From contig NZ_JADMOL010000004.1 in assembly GCF_015558675.1 (NCBI RefSeq), positions 360,157 through 424,156 on the forward strand: a DNA stretch of 64,000 nt, written 5' to 3'. Within the stretch, counting starts at the first letter, position 1; each line of letters starts with the position of its first letter. The notes beneath the pieces are model-generated. The model had not been told where the DNA came from, did not search any database, and was given only the letters and a program-made list of their open reading frames with translations. A program made the translations under genes and the position numbers. The stretch is from Paenibacillus sp. 1001270B_150601_E10 (GTDB taxonomy: Bacteria; Bacillota; Bacilli; Paenibacillales; Paenibacillaceae). Positions 1 to 8,860 of the stretch are shown here, piece by piece.

Positions 1-1652
1 GAGACGCGTCTGTCATCTATGCCAGCAAGGTGACCCCAGAGGGATTGAAGAATCCGAAGTATCGGGGGAAAAATGTTATGGTGGAGCTTAGCGATTCCGA
101 CATGACCGTAGATGAATGGTATGAAGTGGCAATGAATGAAGGTTTAAGCGGCATTATATTTGCCCTGCCTTACATTGGACTAGAGGGTTCGACGATGCAG
201 GTAATTACGAAGCATCCTGAGCGCATGATTCCAGGGGCAGTTATACCATTGTCCGATGCGAAAAAGTTCAAAGCCAACTCTGCAACAGCATGGAAATGGG
301 GGCGTGCAGCGGTAGAGGAACGTATGGCGAATCTAAGCTCTCATGGCCCAGCTGCAGGAACGTGGCAGCTGAAGCCAGATCTTGTGGCTCCGGGAATTCA
401 CATTTATAGCTCAAAGCCGGGTGAGCAAATGTACAGCCTGAATAGTGGTACGAGCATGGCTGCTCCTCAAGTAACGGCAGCGGCTGCTCTTCTGCTTGAA
501 GCTCATCCGGATTGGACGCCTAGCATGATGAAGTCAGCACTGATGCAGCGTGCCAATCAACTTGTGAATGAAAAAGGAGAGCCTTATGATCGTACGGTTC
601 AAGGCGCTGGAAGCGTAAATGTAGAGGCCGCATTGAAGGCGACGACGTTTATCGCTCCTGCGAGTTTATCATTCGGACTTGTGCAGCACGGCTCTAAGCA
701 AGAGCAAGTCTCTAGAACGGAGGTGCTGGAGCTTAAGAATACATCCTCTGAAACCGTTGTTTATGAGCTCGGAGTGGACGGGAATTCAGACATAAGCAAG
801 TTGAATCTCGATCTTCCGAAGCAGATCACAGCTAAGCCTAATCAAACCGTGAAGATCCCTGTGACTTGGATGATCGATCAAGCGAAGCCGGGGATATGGA
901 CAGGTACTATTGAGATCAAAGGGAATAAGCAACTGCTGAGAGTTCCTGTCGTGCTTGTTAATCAAGATGACACCTATCCTTTAGCCATGGGCTTGAATAT
1001 CGGCAATAGAATGTATGCACCAAATGGGGATCAGGAACGAAGAACTTCTATTATTGATTATTACTTGACGGTTCCCTCGAAGCGCGTGTTGATTACGGCG
1101 ACTCGTTTGGATAAGGAGCCCAAGGCTTTGGCGGATAAGACCTATGTGCTGTTGAATCAAGCTGATCATCAACAAGGATTATTCCAGTATGACTTTAAAG
1201 GGAAAGACCTGAATGGCAACGTGCTGCCGGACGGAAACTACAGTATAAAGGTGAAGAGCTTTGCAGAGCAGCGCCAGACAGTGCTTGAAGGTGAAAGCTT
1301 ATATTTGGATACCAAAGCCCCCGTTATTACTAGTATCGATCAAAGCAAGCTCAATAAGGGGCGGATTTATGGCAAGCTTAAGGATCATATTATTCAGAAC
1401 TACACTACAAGTATATCAATCAAGAAAGAATGGGAACGGCATCTGAAGGATGATTATCCACTGATTACGGTGCAGTGGCGGACTCAGGAAAGCGAAGAGT
1501 GGCATAGAGTACGTGTCAATGAGGAAGAAGGGCAATTCTTTGCTGATTTGCGTTCAGCAGACCTGACAAAAGGAGAGCATAAACTAACGCTTCGTGTACA
1601 GGATGCCTTTGGCAACCAAGTGGAATATATCATAAAGGCGATGCTGCCATAA
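1..1652 (+). CDS. subtilisin-family (S8) serine protease, 3' part
   Basis: The reading frame is open from the first bases of the window, so the gene begins upstream; the GTG at 30 is only an internal codon. The visible part starts inside a PA-like insert (about residues 10-85), then returns to the S8 fold with LKPDLVAPGIHIYSS and the catalytic serine motif NSGTSMAAPQVTAAA (about residue 140). The Asp and His of the triad must lie upstream. The remaining 300 residues look like beta-rich Fn3-type domains, as in C5a-peptidase or lactocepin-like extracellular subtilases. No LPxTG anchor or S-layer motif is seen at the C-terminus (ends EYIIKAMLP). A strong hairpin terminator follows. Probably secreted, degrading proteins outside the cell; the substrate cannot be told. 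Confidence 0.9.
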   Translation, partial: DASVIYASKVTPEGLKNPKYRGKNVMVELSDSDMTVDEWYEVAMNEGLSGIIFALPYIGLEGSTMQVITKHPERMIPGAVIPLSDAKKFKANSATAWKWGRAAVEERMANLSSHGPAAGTWQLKPDLVAPGIHIYSSKPGEQMYSLNSGTSMAAPQVTAAAALLLEAHPDWTPSMMKSALMQRANQLVNEKGEPYDRTVQGAGSVNVEAALKATTFIAPASLSFGLVQHGSKQEQVSRTEVLELKNTSSETVVYELGVDGNSDISKLNLDLPKQITAKPNQTVKIPVTWMIDQAKPGIWTGTIEIKGNKQLLRVPVVLVNQDDTYPLAMGLNIGNRMYAPNGDQERRTSIIDYYLTVPSKRVLITATRLDKEPKALADKTYVLLNQADHQQGLFQYDFKGKDLNGNVLPDGNYSIKVKSFAEQRQTVLEGESLYLDTKAPVITSIDQSKLNKGRIYGKLKDHIIQNYTTSISIKKEWERHLKDDYPLITVQWRTQESEEWHRVRVNEEEGQFFADLRSADLTKGEHKLTLRVQDAFGNQVEYIIKAMLP

Positions 1653-1675
1653 TCATTATTATTCATATAAGATAG

Positions 1676-1720
1676 GAGCCGCTAGATAGGGAATACTTTC
1701 GCTATCTAGCGGCTCTTTTT
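1676..1720 (+). terminator. intrinsic terminator of the subtilase gene
   Basis: A perfect 14-bp stem (gagccgctagatag / ctatctagcggctc) with a 12-base loop is followed directly by five T. It sits 24 bases after the stop codon. Confidence 0.9.
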
Positions 1721-1736
1721 ATCCATCGATAAAACA

Positions 1737-1756
1737 GCTGCAGAATCATCTGCAGC
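1737..1756 (-). terminator. hairpin downstream of the YxeA-like gene
   Basis: Read on the minus strand, a 7-bp stem GCTGCAG / CTGCAGC with loop ATGATT is followed by TGTTTTATCG. It lies about 50 bases beyond the stop at 1807, in the right place for a weak terminator. Confidence 0.5.
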
Positions 1757-1806
1757 CGTCATATTTTTTATTGTGGTTTATAGTCATGTCTGACGTCGGT
1801 ATATCT

Positions 1807-2211
1807 CTACCCAGTGCGCAATTCTAGCTTTTCTCGAACCCTTGCCGGAACTTTGTCGAGTTCAATAACATCGTATCGTCCCACAGTATGATTCCCATTC
1901 TTGTCCTTAGATCCTTTAACGAGAACAAGAAGCAATGAGTCTGGCTTTAAGCTCTTGCTCGTGCTAAATGAGATTGGTCTGGCATTGCCAGTCACGTCAT
2001 AGGCAACAAGATAGTAATGATATCGGGAGTCTTTTGTTCCTCGCACCATCTCTGGGGGCTGTTGGCTGTCTGCTGTAACGCGGACATACATTTTTTTCGT
2101 ACCCCAGCTTTTATTCATGTTGAATAAATCCATATCGGGTGTAACGATGACATAGATCAATACAAATGCCACAAACAGAATGGCGATGCCGGAAGCTAAA
2201 GATTTTTTCAT
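1807..2211 (-). CDS. YxeA family (DUF1093) membrane-anchored protein
   Basis: A 134-residue protein with one N-terminal hydrophobic segment (residues 5-25, GIAILFVAFVLIYVIV) and an extracytoplasmic domain. The pattern YHYYLVAYDVTGNARPISF, then SLKPDSLLLVLVKG and a YDVIELDKVPARV tail follows the layout of the small YxeA/DUF1093 proteins of Firmicutes, usually about 115-130 residues. Their function is not known. The start has a ribosome site (ggtggaacc just upstream). It stands alone and is convergent with the subtilase gene. The family call rests on pattern memory. Confidence 0.65.
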   Translation of the reverse strand: MKKSLASGIAILFVAFVLIYVIVTPDMDLFNMNKSWGTKKMYVRVTADSQQPPEMVRGTKDSRYHYYLVAYDVTGNARPISFSTSKSLKPDSLLLVLVKGSKDKNGNHTVGRYDVIELDKVPARVREKLELRTG

Positions 2212-2372
2212 GGTTCCACCTTTAATCCTAGTAGTGTTACCTTCATTATATAGCTCAAGGCAGGGAAAGCCACATAGTTTATGGTGACATAAAGCTTACG
2301 TTTTTGTAAGGTTCTGTTAATGAGTTGAAAAACACCGTTTTTATTCAGATGAACGACTTTTATGAGTATGCA

Positions 2373-2738
2373 TTAAAACATGCTCATGCCAACCCCGATT
2401 CCGTAAGGAATGAGCCATAGAACCCATACAACGATACTAAATCGATGGAAGTTGTGCTGTGCATTCGCAGAGCCTTTCCATTTGACAATCGCTGCCCATA
2501 CAGCATGAATAAGCATCAGAATAAGAGCGGCTGCTCCTGTTGCGGCATGAATGGCGTTGTTGCCACTGCCTGCGGCAATAGCGCTCATTAAGCTTGTTCC
2601 AGTTGTATCGCAAATTAGACCAAGCAGAAAGAAGGCTAAGTGTTTAGGTTGAAGCGTGCCGGAACGCTTTTCTCCCCATACGCCGATGGTGTAAAAGACA
2701 AGCGCCAAATTAATAAAGATTACCGCAGCTGCTAGCAT
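2373..2738 (-). CDS. HsmA-like small membrane protein, four helices
   Basis: The start at 2738 is chosen over one 105 bases upstream because an AGGGAGTG ribosome site lies just before this ATG and the protein then begins with a membrane segment (MLAAAVIFINLALVFYTIG). The 121-residue product has four predicted membrane helices, with His residues in HAATGAAALILMLIHAVWA. It resembles the family named HsmA (small membrane proteins of unclear transport role). No partner gene lies beside it. Function not established. Confidence 0.6.
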   Translation of the reverse strand: MLAAAVIFINLALVFYTIGVWGEKRSGTLQPKHLAFFLLGLICDTTGTSLMSAIAAGSGNNAIHAATGAAALILMLIHAVWAAIVKWKGSANAQHNFHRFSIVVWVLWLIPYGIGVGMSMF

Positions 2739-2979
2739 GATGATCACTCCCTGTTGATATACTTGAAATGTCTGCTGTATCTTTGTGATATTTGTATCAT
2801 AGGACTTCAATGTGAATGGAGTATGAACGGCTATCCCTTTCACTTACGAAAAGGGCAGCTGGTGCAAACCTCTCATCATGCTTTTTATTCCGTGTTTTTT
2901 TTATGATAAACTGTTTAATAGTTAGATGTACTTATATGTTTGTACTCGTGAGAAGAGACAAGAGAGGAGTGAGTCAGGT

Positions 2980-3681
2980 TTGGCATTCGTAAGCATTATC
3001 GATGAATACAAAAGGTACCAAATGGGGGAGACGACCATTGTCGCCAATGATGGGATTAACCTGGAGATAGAAAAAGGAGAATTTGCGATCATTGTTGGGC
3101 CAAGTGGCGCGGGAAAGTCGACTGTATTGAACATTCTGGGTGGCATGGATACCGCTGACGAGGGTAAGGTATTGGTTGACGGCGTGGATATTGCGAGCTT
3201 TACGAATAAGGAGCTCATCGGCTATCGTCGGAATGATGTAGGCTTTGTGTTCCAATTCTATAACCTTGTACCGAATTTGACGACTAAAGAAAACGTGGAG
3301 CTGGCTTCTCAGATCTCCCCTCATGCCCTTGATGCGGAGCAAGTGCTTCGTGATGTAGGGCTCGGCGAGCGTCTGAATAACTTCCCTGCACAGCTGTCTG
3401 GCGGTGAACAGCAGCGCGTTGCGATCGCAAGAGCGCTTGCAAAGCGGCCGAAGCTCTTGCTGTGTGACGAACCAACAGGGGCGTTGGATTACAACACGGG
3501 CAAGCAGGTGCTCAAACTGCTGCAGGACACCTGCCGCAAGACGGGGACAACCGTTATTGTCATTACACATAACTCTGCGATTGCACCAATGGCAGATCGG
3601 GTGATCGAGATTAATAACGCCAAAGTTCGTAAGATGGTGATCAATCCGAATCCAATATCTGTGGACGAGATCGAATGGTAA
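2980..3681 (+). CDS. ABC transporter ATP-binding protein, MacB/LolD type
   Basis: A 233-residue nucleotide-binding subunit. Walker A is GPSGAGKS, the signature is [16 protein letters not shown], Walker B is [12 protein letters not shown] and the switch His is in VIVITHN. The start is the TTG at 2980, preceded by AGAGGAGT with 9-base spacing; the frame runs further upstream but those residues do not look like the family. It is followed 13 bases later by its FtsX-like permease, so the two form one operon and one complex. This class usually works mechanically on envelope substrates, lipoproteins or peptides rather than importing small solutes. Substrate unknown. Confidence 0.9.
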   Translation: MAFVSIIDEYKRYQMGETTIVANDGINLEIEKGEFAIIVGPSGAGKSTVLNILGGMDTADEGKVLVDGVDIASFTNKELIGYRRNDVGFVFQFYNLVPNLTTKENVELASQISPHALDAEQVLRDVGLGERLNNFPAQLSGGEQQRVAIARALAKRPKLLLCDEPTGALDYNTGKQVLKLLQDTCRKTGTTVIVITHNSAIAPMADRVIEINNAKVRKMVINPNPISVDEIEW

Positions 3682-3694
3682 GGGGATCATAGCC

Positions 3695-6600
3695 TTGAAG
3701 AAAAAAGCATTATGGCAAGATATTTTCCGGGAAATATGGCGAACAAAAGCAAGATTCCTGTCGATCTTTTCGATCATTATGCTTGGTGTCGGATTCTTCG
3801 CAGGGATTAAGGCTACAGGGCCGGATATGCTTGATACGGCCAAACATTACTACAAAGATTATCAATTAATGGATGTCAAGGTTCTGTCATCCTATGGCCT
3901 TAACGATAAGGATATGGAGATTCTGAACACGATCCCCAATGTATCCAAGGTTCAGCCTGGATACAGTGCAGATGCATTTCTCGGAAACACGGGTGTTATA
4001 GCAAAGGTATTATCCTACGATCCAAGCGATTCACTGAATCAGTATGTGCTTGTCGAGGGAAGAATGCCTCAGGCATCCGGCGAGATGGTGATGGATGCGA
4101 GTGATCGCGGCAGCAGCTTCAAGATCGGAGATACGATCACATTAACGAATCCAGATCCAGAAGCGGAACTGGAGGATTCTTTTCATACACTCGAATATAA
4201 AATTGTAGGTACCGTAAAGAGCCCGCAATTCATTAGCAGCATGGGCCGCGGAACAAGCCGTATTGGCAAAGGAACAGCTGATGTATTTGCCGTTGTTTCG
4301 AAGGAAGACTTTAACCTTTCTGTATATACAGAAGCGTATCTTGCGTTCAAAGATACGGAGGCTCTGGATCCTTACACCGCTGCCTACGATGATCGAGTAG
4401 AGCAGCACACGAAGGCCATCGAGCAGGCTTTCGAGAAGCGCCCAGAAGAGCGCCTCGAGGAGGTTCGCAAGGAAGGCCAAGAGAAGCTTGATGATGCTAG
4501 AAGCCAGGTAGCGGATGGCAAGAAGCAGCTTCAGGATGCAGGGCAGAAGCTGGCTGATGCCAAAGCAAAGCTTGAGGATGGTGAGCGCAGCTACCAGGAA
4601 GGCGCAGATAAGCTTCAGATCGAGCTGGCTAATGGCCAGGCGAAGCTTGATCAAGCTAAGAAAGATATCGATCAAGGGAAGCAGGAGCTTGAAGCGAACC
4701 GCAAGAAGCTGACGGATGGGCAGGCCCAGCTTGAGGCCGGCGAGAAGCAGCTGGCACAACAGAAGCAGGAGCTTGAGCCCAAGCTTGCCGAAGGCAAAAA
4801 GCTGGCTGCATCCTTGAAGCAGGTATCGGCGCTGCCGCCTGATTCCATTCCAGAAGAACAGCGGCAGGCGCTCATTAGCGGCGCACAGGCTGCAGATGCT
4901 AAGCTTGGCCAAGCTGCTGCTGGATTCATGGCAGGGACAGTTGACGGGAATACGCTGAACCAAGCGGCTTCCCAGTTCGAGCAAGGTCTGAATCAGGCTT
5001 CTAAGCAGCTGCAAGCCGCAGAGCAGGAGCTAGGCAAGCAGAAGCAGCAGCTTCAAGCAGGCTTGTCGCAGTTGGTGGCGGCTGAGAAGAAGCTTGCTTC
5101 TGGTGAAGCGGAATGGAAGAAAGGTACCACGGAGCTTGCAAAGGCGAAGCAGGAAGGCGAATCCAAGCTTGCCGAAGCAAAAGCAGAGCTTGATAAGGGG
5201 AAAGCCGATTATGAAGAAGGCTTAAATACGTATAAGCAGGAAAAAGAAAAGGCAGAAAAGGATATCGCGGAAGGGGAAAAAGACATTGCGGAAGGTCAAA
5301 AGGAGCTTGATAAGCTTGAGCTTCCAAAGATCTTCGTATTCGACCGCAGTGTGAACCCAGGCTATACGGAATATAGCGATAATGCAGACCGTCTGGCCTC
5401 GATTGCGACAGCCTTCCCGGTGTTCTTCTTCCTTATTGCCGCATTGGTCAGCTTGACGACCATGACGCGCATGGTTGAGGAGCAGCGTCTGCAGATCGGA
5501 ACGATGAAGGCGCTTGGCTACAGCAACAACGATATTATGAAGAAATTCTTAGTATACGCAAGTCTGGCAAGCGTCACAGCGGCTGCCTCCGGCCTGGCAA
5601 TCGGCTATACGTTCCTTCCAAGAATCATTTATGACGCCTATGGGTCGCTTTATAATCTTCCTCCAGTGCGAATTAATTTCTATATGAGCTACACGTTAAT
5701 TTCGCTTGGGGTGGCTGTGCTGTGTACGACATTGACCGCGATGATCGCGACCCGCGTGGAGCTTAAGAGCAATGCTTCGGTCCTTATGCGGCCTAGAGCG
5801 CCTAAGAGCGGCTCTCGTATTCTGCTGGAGCGCATTACGTTCATCTGGAAGCGGCTTGGCTTTATCGGGAAGGTTACTGCACGGAACCTATTCCGCTACA
5901 AGCAGCGGATGTTTATGACCGTGTGCGGGGTTGCAGGCTGTACAGCTCTGATCTTAACAGGCTTCGGCCTTAAGGATTCGATTGGTGATATTGCACCGCT
6001 ACAATACGGAAAGATCATGAAGTACAATGCCGCAGTAGTCTTCCAAGATGACAGTACGAGCCAAGCTGTAGACGAGTATAACCAGCTTATCCAAGGCACG
6101 CCTGAGGTGACTCGAAGCTTGAATGTCGCGCAAGAGGCGATGATTGCGGTTAAGAAGGGCGTTAACAATCAAGACATTCATTTATTTGTACCAGAGTCAG
6201 ATGAGCACCTTTCGGAGTTTGTCGTTATTAAATCCCGCAGCCAGCAGGAACCTGTCAATCTTCCGGATGACGGTGTCATTGTAACGGAAAAGCTTGCAAA
6301 GCTGTTTGACTTGAGTGCTGGAAGTGTGCTTACTGTTCAGGATAATGACGGGGAGAGCCATGAGCTGAAGGTCGCAGGAATCACGGAAAACTATGCGATG
6401 CACTATGTATACATGAAACCGCACTATTATGAGTCCATTTTTGGCAAACAACCGGTATTGAACACCCAACTCCTTACTTTTAAACAGGTGGATCAAGCAT
6501 GGGAGGATCAGTTTGGTGAACAGCTAAATGGGAATAAGCGCGTCGCAATGGTCAGCTTTACAAGCGGGGTAAGCGATGCATTTAACGATACGATGGACAG

Positions 6601-7003
6601 CATGAATGTCGTTGTTGTGGTACTGATCATTTCTGCTGCTGCACTCGCATTCGTTGTGCTTTACAACCTGACGAATATCAATGTCTCGGAGCGTATTCGT
6701 GAGCTTTCTACCATCAAGGTGCTCGGCTTCTACGACAAAGAGGTCACGATGTACATTTACCGTGAGAACATGATCTTAACGGTACTTGGCATCTTTGCGG
6801 GCAGCTTCCTTGGCATTCTGCTTCATCGCTTTGTATTGCAGACGGCAGAGCTGGATGCCATGATGTTCAGCCCGACGATTCATGGACTCAGCTACCTCTA
6901 TGCAGGTCTGCTGACGCTGCTGTTCTCCGGCATTGTGATGGCAACTATGCACGTGAAGCTGAAGAAGATCGATATGATTGAGGCATTAAAATCTGTTGAG
7001 TAA
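3695..7003 (+). CDS. ABC transporter permease, FtsX/MacB superfamily, with long coiled-coil insert
   Basis: An 1102-residue membrane protein starting at TTG 3695 after AAGGGGATC. One N-terminal helix (residues 17-38) is followed by an extracellular domain, then a heptad-rich coiled coil from about residue 245 to 545, dominated by Lys, Glu, Gln and Ala with recurring KL-x-DG/GE units. FtsX helices come next (about 575-700), a second extracellular domain (about 770-960) and three final helices carrying the FtsX core (SERIRELSTIKVLGF). The two-core layout means a single polypeptide can supply both halves of the pore. Partner ATPase is immediately upstream. The coiled coil could reach across the wall or bind a substrate; this is inference. 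Confidence 0.9.
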   Translation: MKKKALWQDIFREIWRTKARFLSIFSIIMLGVGFFAGIKATGPDMLDTAKHYYKDYQLMDVKVLSSYGLNDKDMEILNTIPNVSKVQPGYSADAFLGNTGVIAKVLSYDPSDSLNQYVLVEGRMPQASGEMVMDASDRGSSFKIGDTITLTNPDPEAELEDSFHTLEYKIVGTVKSPQFISSMGRGTSRIGKGTADVFAVVSKEDFNLSVYTEAYLAFKDTEALDPYTAAYDDRVEQHTKAIEQAFEKRPEERLEEVRKEGQEKLDDARSQVADGKKQLQDAGQKLADAKAKLEDGERSYQEGADKLQIELANGQAKLDQAKKDIDQGKQELEANRKKLTDGQAQLEAGEKQLAQQKQELEPKLAEGKKLAASLKQVSALPPDSIPEEQRQALISGAQAADAKLGQAAAGFMAGTVDGNTLNQAASQFEQGLNQASKQLQAAEQELGKQKQQLQAGLSQLVAAEKKLASGEAEWKKGTTELAKAKQEGESKLAEAKAELDKGKADYEEGLNTYKQEKEKAEKDIAEGEKDIAEGQKELDKLELPKIFVFDRSVNPGYTEYSDNADRLASIATAFPVFFFLIAALVSLTTMTRMVEEQRLQIGTMKALGYSNNDIMKKFLVYASLASVTAAASGLAIGYTFLPRIIYDAYGSLYNLPPVRINFYMSYTLISLGVAVLCTTLTAMIATRVELKSNASVLMRPRAPKSGSRILLERITFIWKRLGFIGKVTARNLFRYKQRMFMTVCGVAGCTALILTGFGLKDSIGDIAPLQYGKIMKYNAAVVFQDDSTSQAVDEYNQLIQGTPEVTRSLNVAQEAMIAVKKGVNNQDIHLFVPESDEHLSEFVVIKSRSQQEPVNLPDDGVIVTEKLAKLFDLSAGSVLTVQDNDGESHELKVAGITENYAMHYVYMKPHYYESIFGKQPVLNTQLLTFKQVDQAWEDQFGEQLNGNKRVAMVSFTSGVSDAFNDTMDSMNVVVVVLIISAAALAFVVLYNLTNINVSERIRELSTIKVLGFYDKEVTMYIYRENMILTVLGIFAGSFLGILLHRFVLQTAELDAMMFSPTIHGLSYLYAGLLTLLFSGIVMATMHVKLKKIDMIEALKSVE

Positions 7004-7055
7004 GTTCAAGATAAGATGAAACCTATTTATTCTCCTTATAGGACGATAAAAAGTG

Positions 7056-7089
7056 AAAGTGGCTAGCTCGTGATGAGCAGCCACTTTTT
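7056..7089. terminator. bidirectional terminator between permease and solute-binding protein genes
   Basis: Stem AAAGTGGCT / AGCCACTTT with an inner AGCTC/GAGC pairing, followed by T on the plus strand and by TTTCACTTTTT on the minus strand. It lies between two converging genes and can serve both. Confidence 0.8.
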
Positions 7090-7161
7090 CCTTTAATAAG
7101 AAGCTAATCTTAATGGTTGATATTGAATCGTAGTGACTTTACTCTATGAGATCAACAACCA

Positions 7162-8583
7162 CTAGTTAGACAGATTGGCTTCCTTCAGTACATTGCGATA
7201 TTCTTCCTCCATAGCACGGAGATAGGTCTGGATGTCACTGCTGCCGGTTTGGAAGTCCTTGAATTTGTCTCTGAGAAAAGGATAGAACTTCGACTCTGGA
7301 TCATGGGAGGTAAAGGCAGGCATCGGCGCATGCTCCATATACAAGCTGGCAAAGCTGTAGGTGCGGTCATCCGTAATCTTGTCTGCACCGAACTGGCCAT
7401 AGAGTTCTGGCAGATCAAGAACCGTACCAGATGTATTGCGGTGAAGGATCGTCTGCATCTCCTCTGACAGTAAATATTTTAATACGATAAACGCCTCTTC
7501 CTTATGCTCGCTGTGCGGACTGATGGTGTAGGAGAAGGGATTGGCAAAGGAGCCGATATTCGGCTTATCCGGCCATGTAGGGATGCTCACGACGTCAAAA
7601 TCCAGCCCTTCAATCTTGCTATAGGATTCAAAGGCATTGGCGCTCGTAATAAACATTGCGACCTGCTGGTTGCTAAACGTTGCTTCCGATTCAGGCGGGT
7701 AATTGCCCGGTATGCTAATGATCTTCTGCATCAGCTCATAGTATTGAGTAAAGGCAGGGTTATTGGCAAAGTTCACTTTCCCTTCAGGATCTACTCCTTG
7801 AGCAGACAACTGCATCAGTGGAACAGTCAATTGGAAAGAGTTGAACACCAGCCCGCGATAGGACGTTCCGTCACGCTCGCCGGTTACTTGCTTAGCAAGC
7901 TCAACGATCTCATCCCATGTCATACCATCATGCGGATAGTTCACGCCGAATGTATCAAAGATCGCTTTATTATAGAAAACTCCGTTCATGATCTCTTCCA
8001 CCGGAAGCCCGAGCAATCGATTCTGCCCTTCAGGGTCCCTTGCACGTAGGAAGTCGATCGCACCGCTGCGAATCTTGCTTAGATCTAATTGATGGGACTG
8101 AACCAAGTCGTCGAGTGGATAGAGCATATCCACCTTCTTTAGGACGGCGAATCCGCGATGCGCAAGCAGGATGTCAGGTACGATCCCTTGAGCAAAGGTT
8201 TCCTGCAGTTCCTTCTCATCTACGACCTGTGGAACCAGCTCCATCGTGACATTCGGAAACTTAGCCTCTACATGGTTTTTCACACGCGAAGCAAAGCTTT
8301 CCTCATCCCAAGGGGCCATGAACGTTAGCGTTACAGGCTGATCAATCGTATCCTCATCAGGAGGAGGAGCAGGTTGTTTGTCGGAAGCGTTATCAACTTT
8401 GATCTCATCTGAGGTTGGGGAGGGCGTAGATGCGGATTCTGAGCTGGAATCGGGACTTGTGCAAGCTGTGGTAAACAAAAGCATGACGATCAACAAAAAT
8501 GTTAACCACCTGCTCCTCTTGTTTCTTTGCTTATGCGCTCGCAAGTTGATACAACGGCTCTCTTGCATCCATGCCTTCCTCAT
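7162..8583 (-). CDS. ABC transporter extracellular solute-binding lipoprotein, family 1
   Basis: A 473-residue lipoprotein. After a basic N-terminus and a hydrophobic stretch comes the lipobox LLFTTAC (Cys near residue 42), then a Ser/Pro-rich linker to about residue 85. The body has the family-1 sugar-binder layout: VTLTFMAPWDEESFASRV, GLPVEEIMNGVFYNKAIFD, and a conserved FANPFSYTISPHSEHKEEAFIVLKYL cut here to its key residues: SPHS and KEEAF near residue 370. No permease or ATPase gene lies next to it, so it is an orphan binder or is served by a shared ATPase. It is divergent from the alpha-L-fucosidase gene, which suggests a glycan-derived ligand; this is inference only. Confidence 0.85.
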   Translation of the reverse strand: MRKAWMQESRCINLRAHKQRNKRSRWLTFLLIVMLLFTTACTSPDSSSESASTPSPTSDEIKVDNASDKQPAPPPDEDTIDQPVTLTFMAPWDEESFASRVKNHVEAKFPNVTMELVPQVVDEKELQETFAQGIVPDILLAHRGFAVLKKVDMLYPLDDLVQSHQLDLSKIRSGAIDFLRARDPEGQNRLLGLPVEEIMNGVFYNKAIFDTFGVNYPHDGMTWDEIVELAKQVTGERDGTSYRGLVFNSFQLTVPLMQLSAQGVDPEGKVNFANNPAFTQYYELMQKIISIPGNYPPESEATFSNQQVAMFITSANAFESYSKIEGLDFDVVSIPTWPDKPNIGSFANPFSYTISPHSEHKEEAFIVLKYLLSEEMQTILHRNTSGTVLDLPELYGQFGADKITDDRTYSFASLYMEHAPMPAFTSHDPESKFYPFLRDKFKDFQTGSSDIQTYLRAMEEEYRNVLKEANLSN

Positions 8584-8860
8584 CGTATTAATTGATGCCT
8601 CCTTTATAAGTTTGAATTAGACATAATGGAAAATTCTGTAGTGCATCGCCGTTCGGGATAAGTATATGATGCCGAATAGGTCCATTCGATGTTATCGATA
8701 AAATTGTTAGTCTCAGATGTAATTTCATCAGTGCATCGTGAAAATCGTCAGTCCGAATGAAGAAGTGGAAGTGGTATCTCCTCGTCATTCTTTTACAATG
8801 AGGTCAAGTCATTAGTTGCAATATCTTGAACATAAATACGAATGAGCCGGAGGGAAAGAG

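Noticed and set aside
2974-3843. 289-codon minus-strand frame opposite the ABC ATPase
   Set aside because: Fully antisense to a clear ATPase gene and reads as random residues.
4142-5014. Long minus-strand frame opposite the permease coiled coil
   Set aside because: It is Leu-rich by complement of the repetitive Lys/Glu/Ala codons, has no ribosome site and no family features. It is a shadow of the coiled coil.
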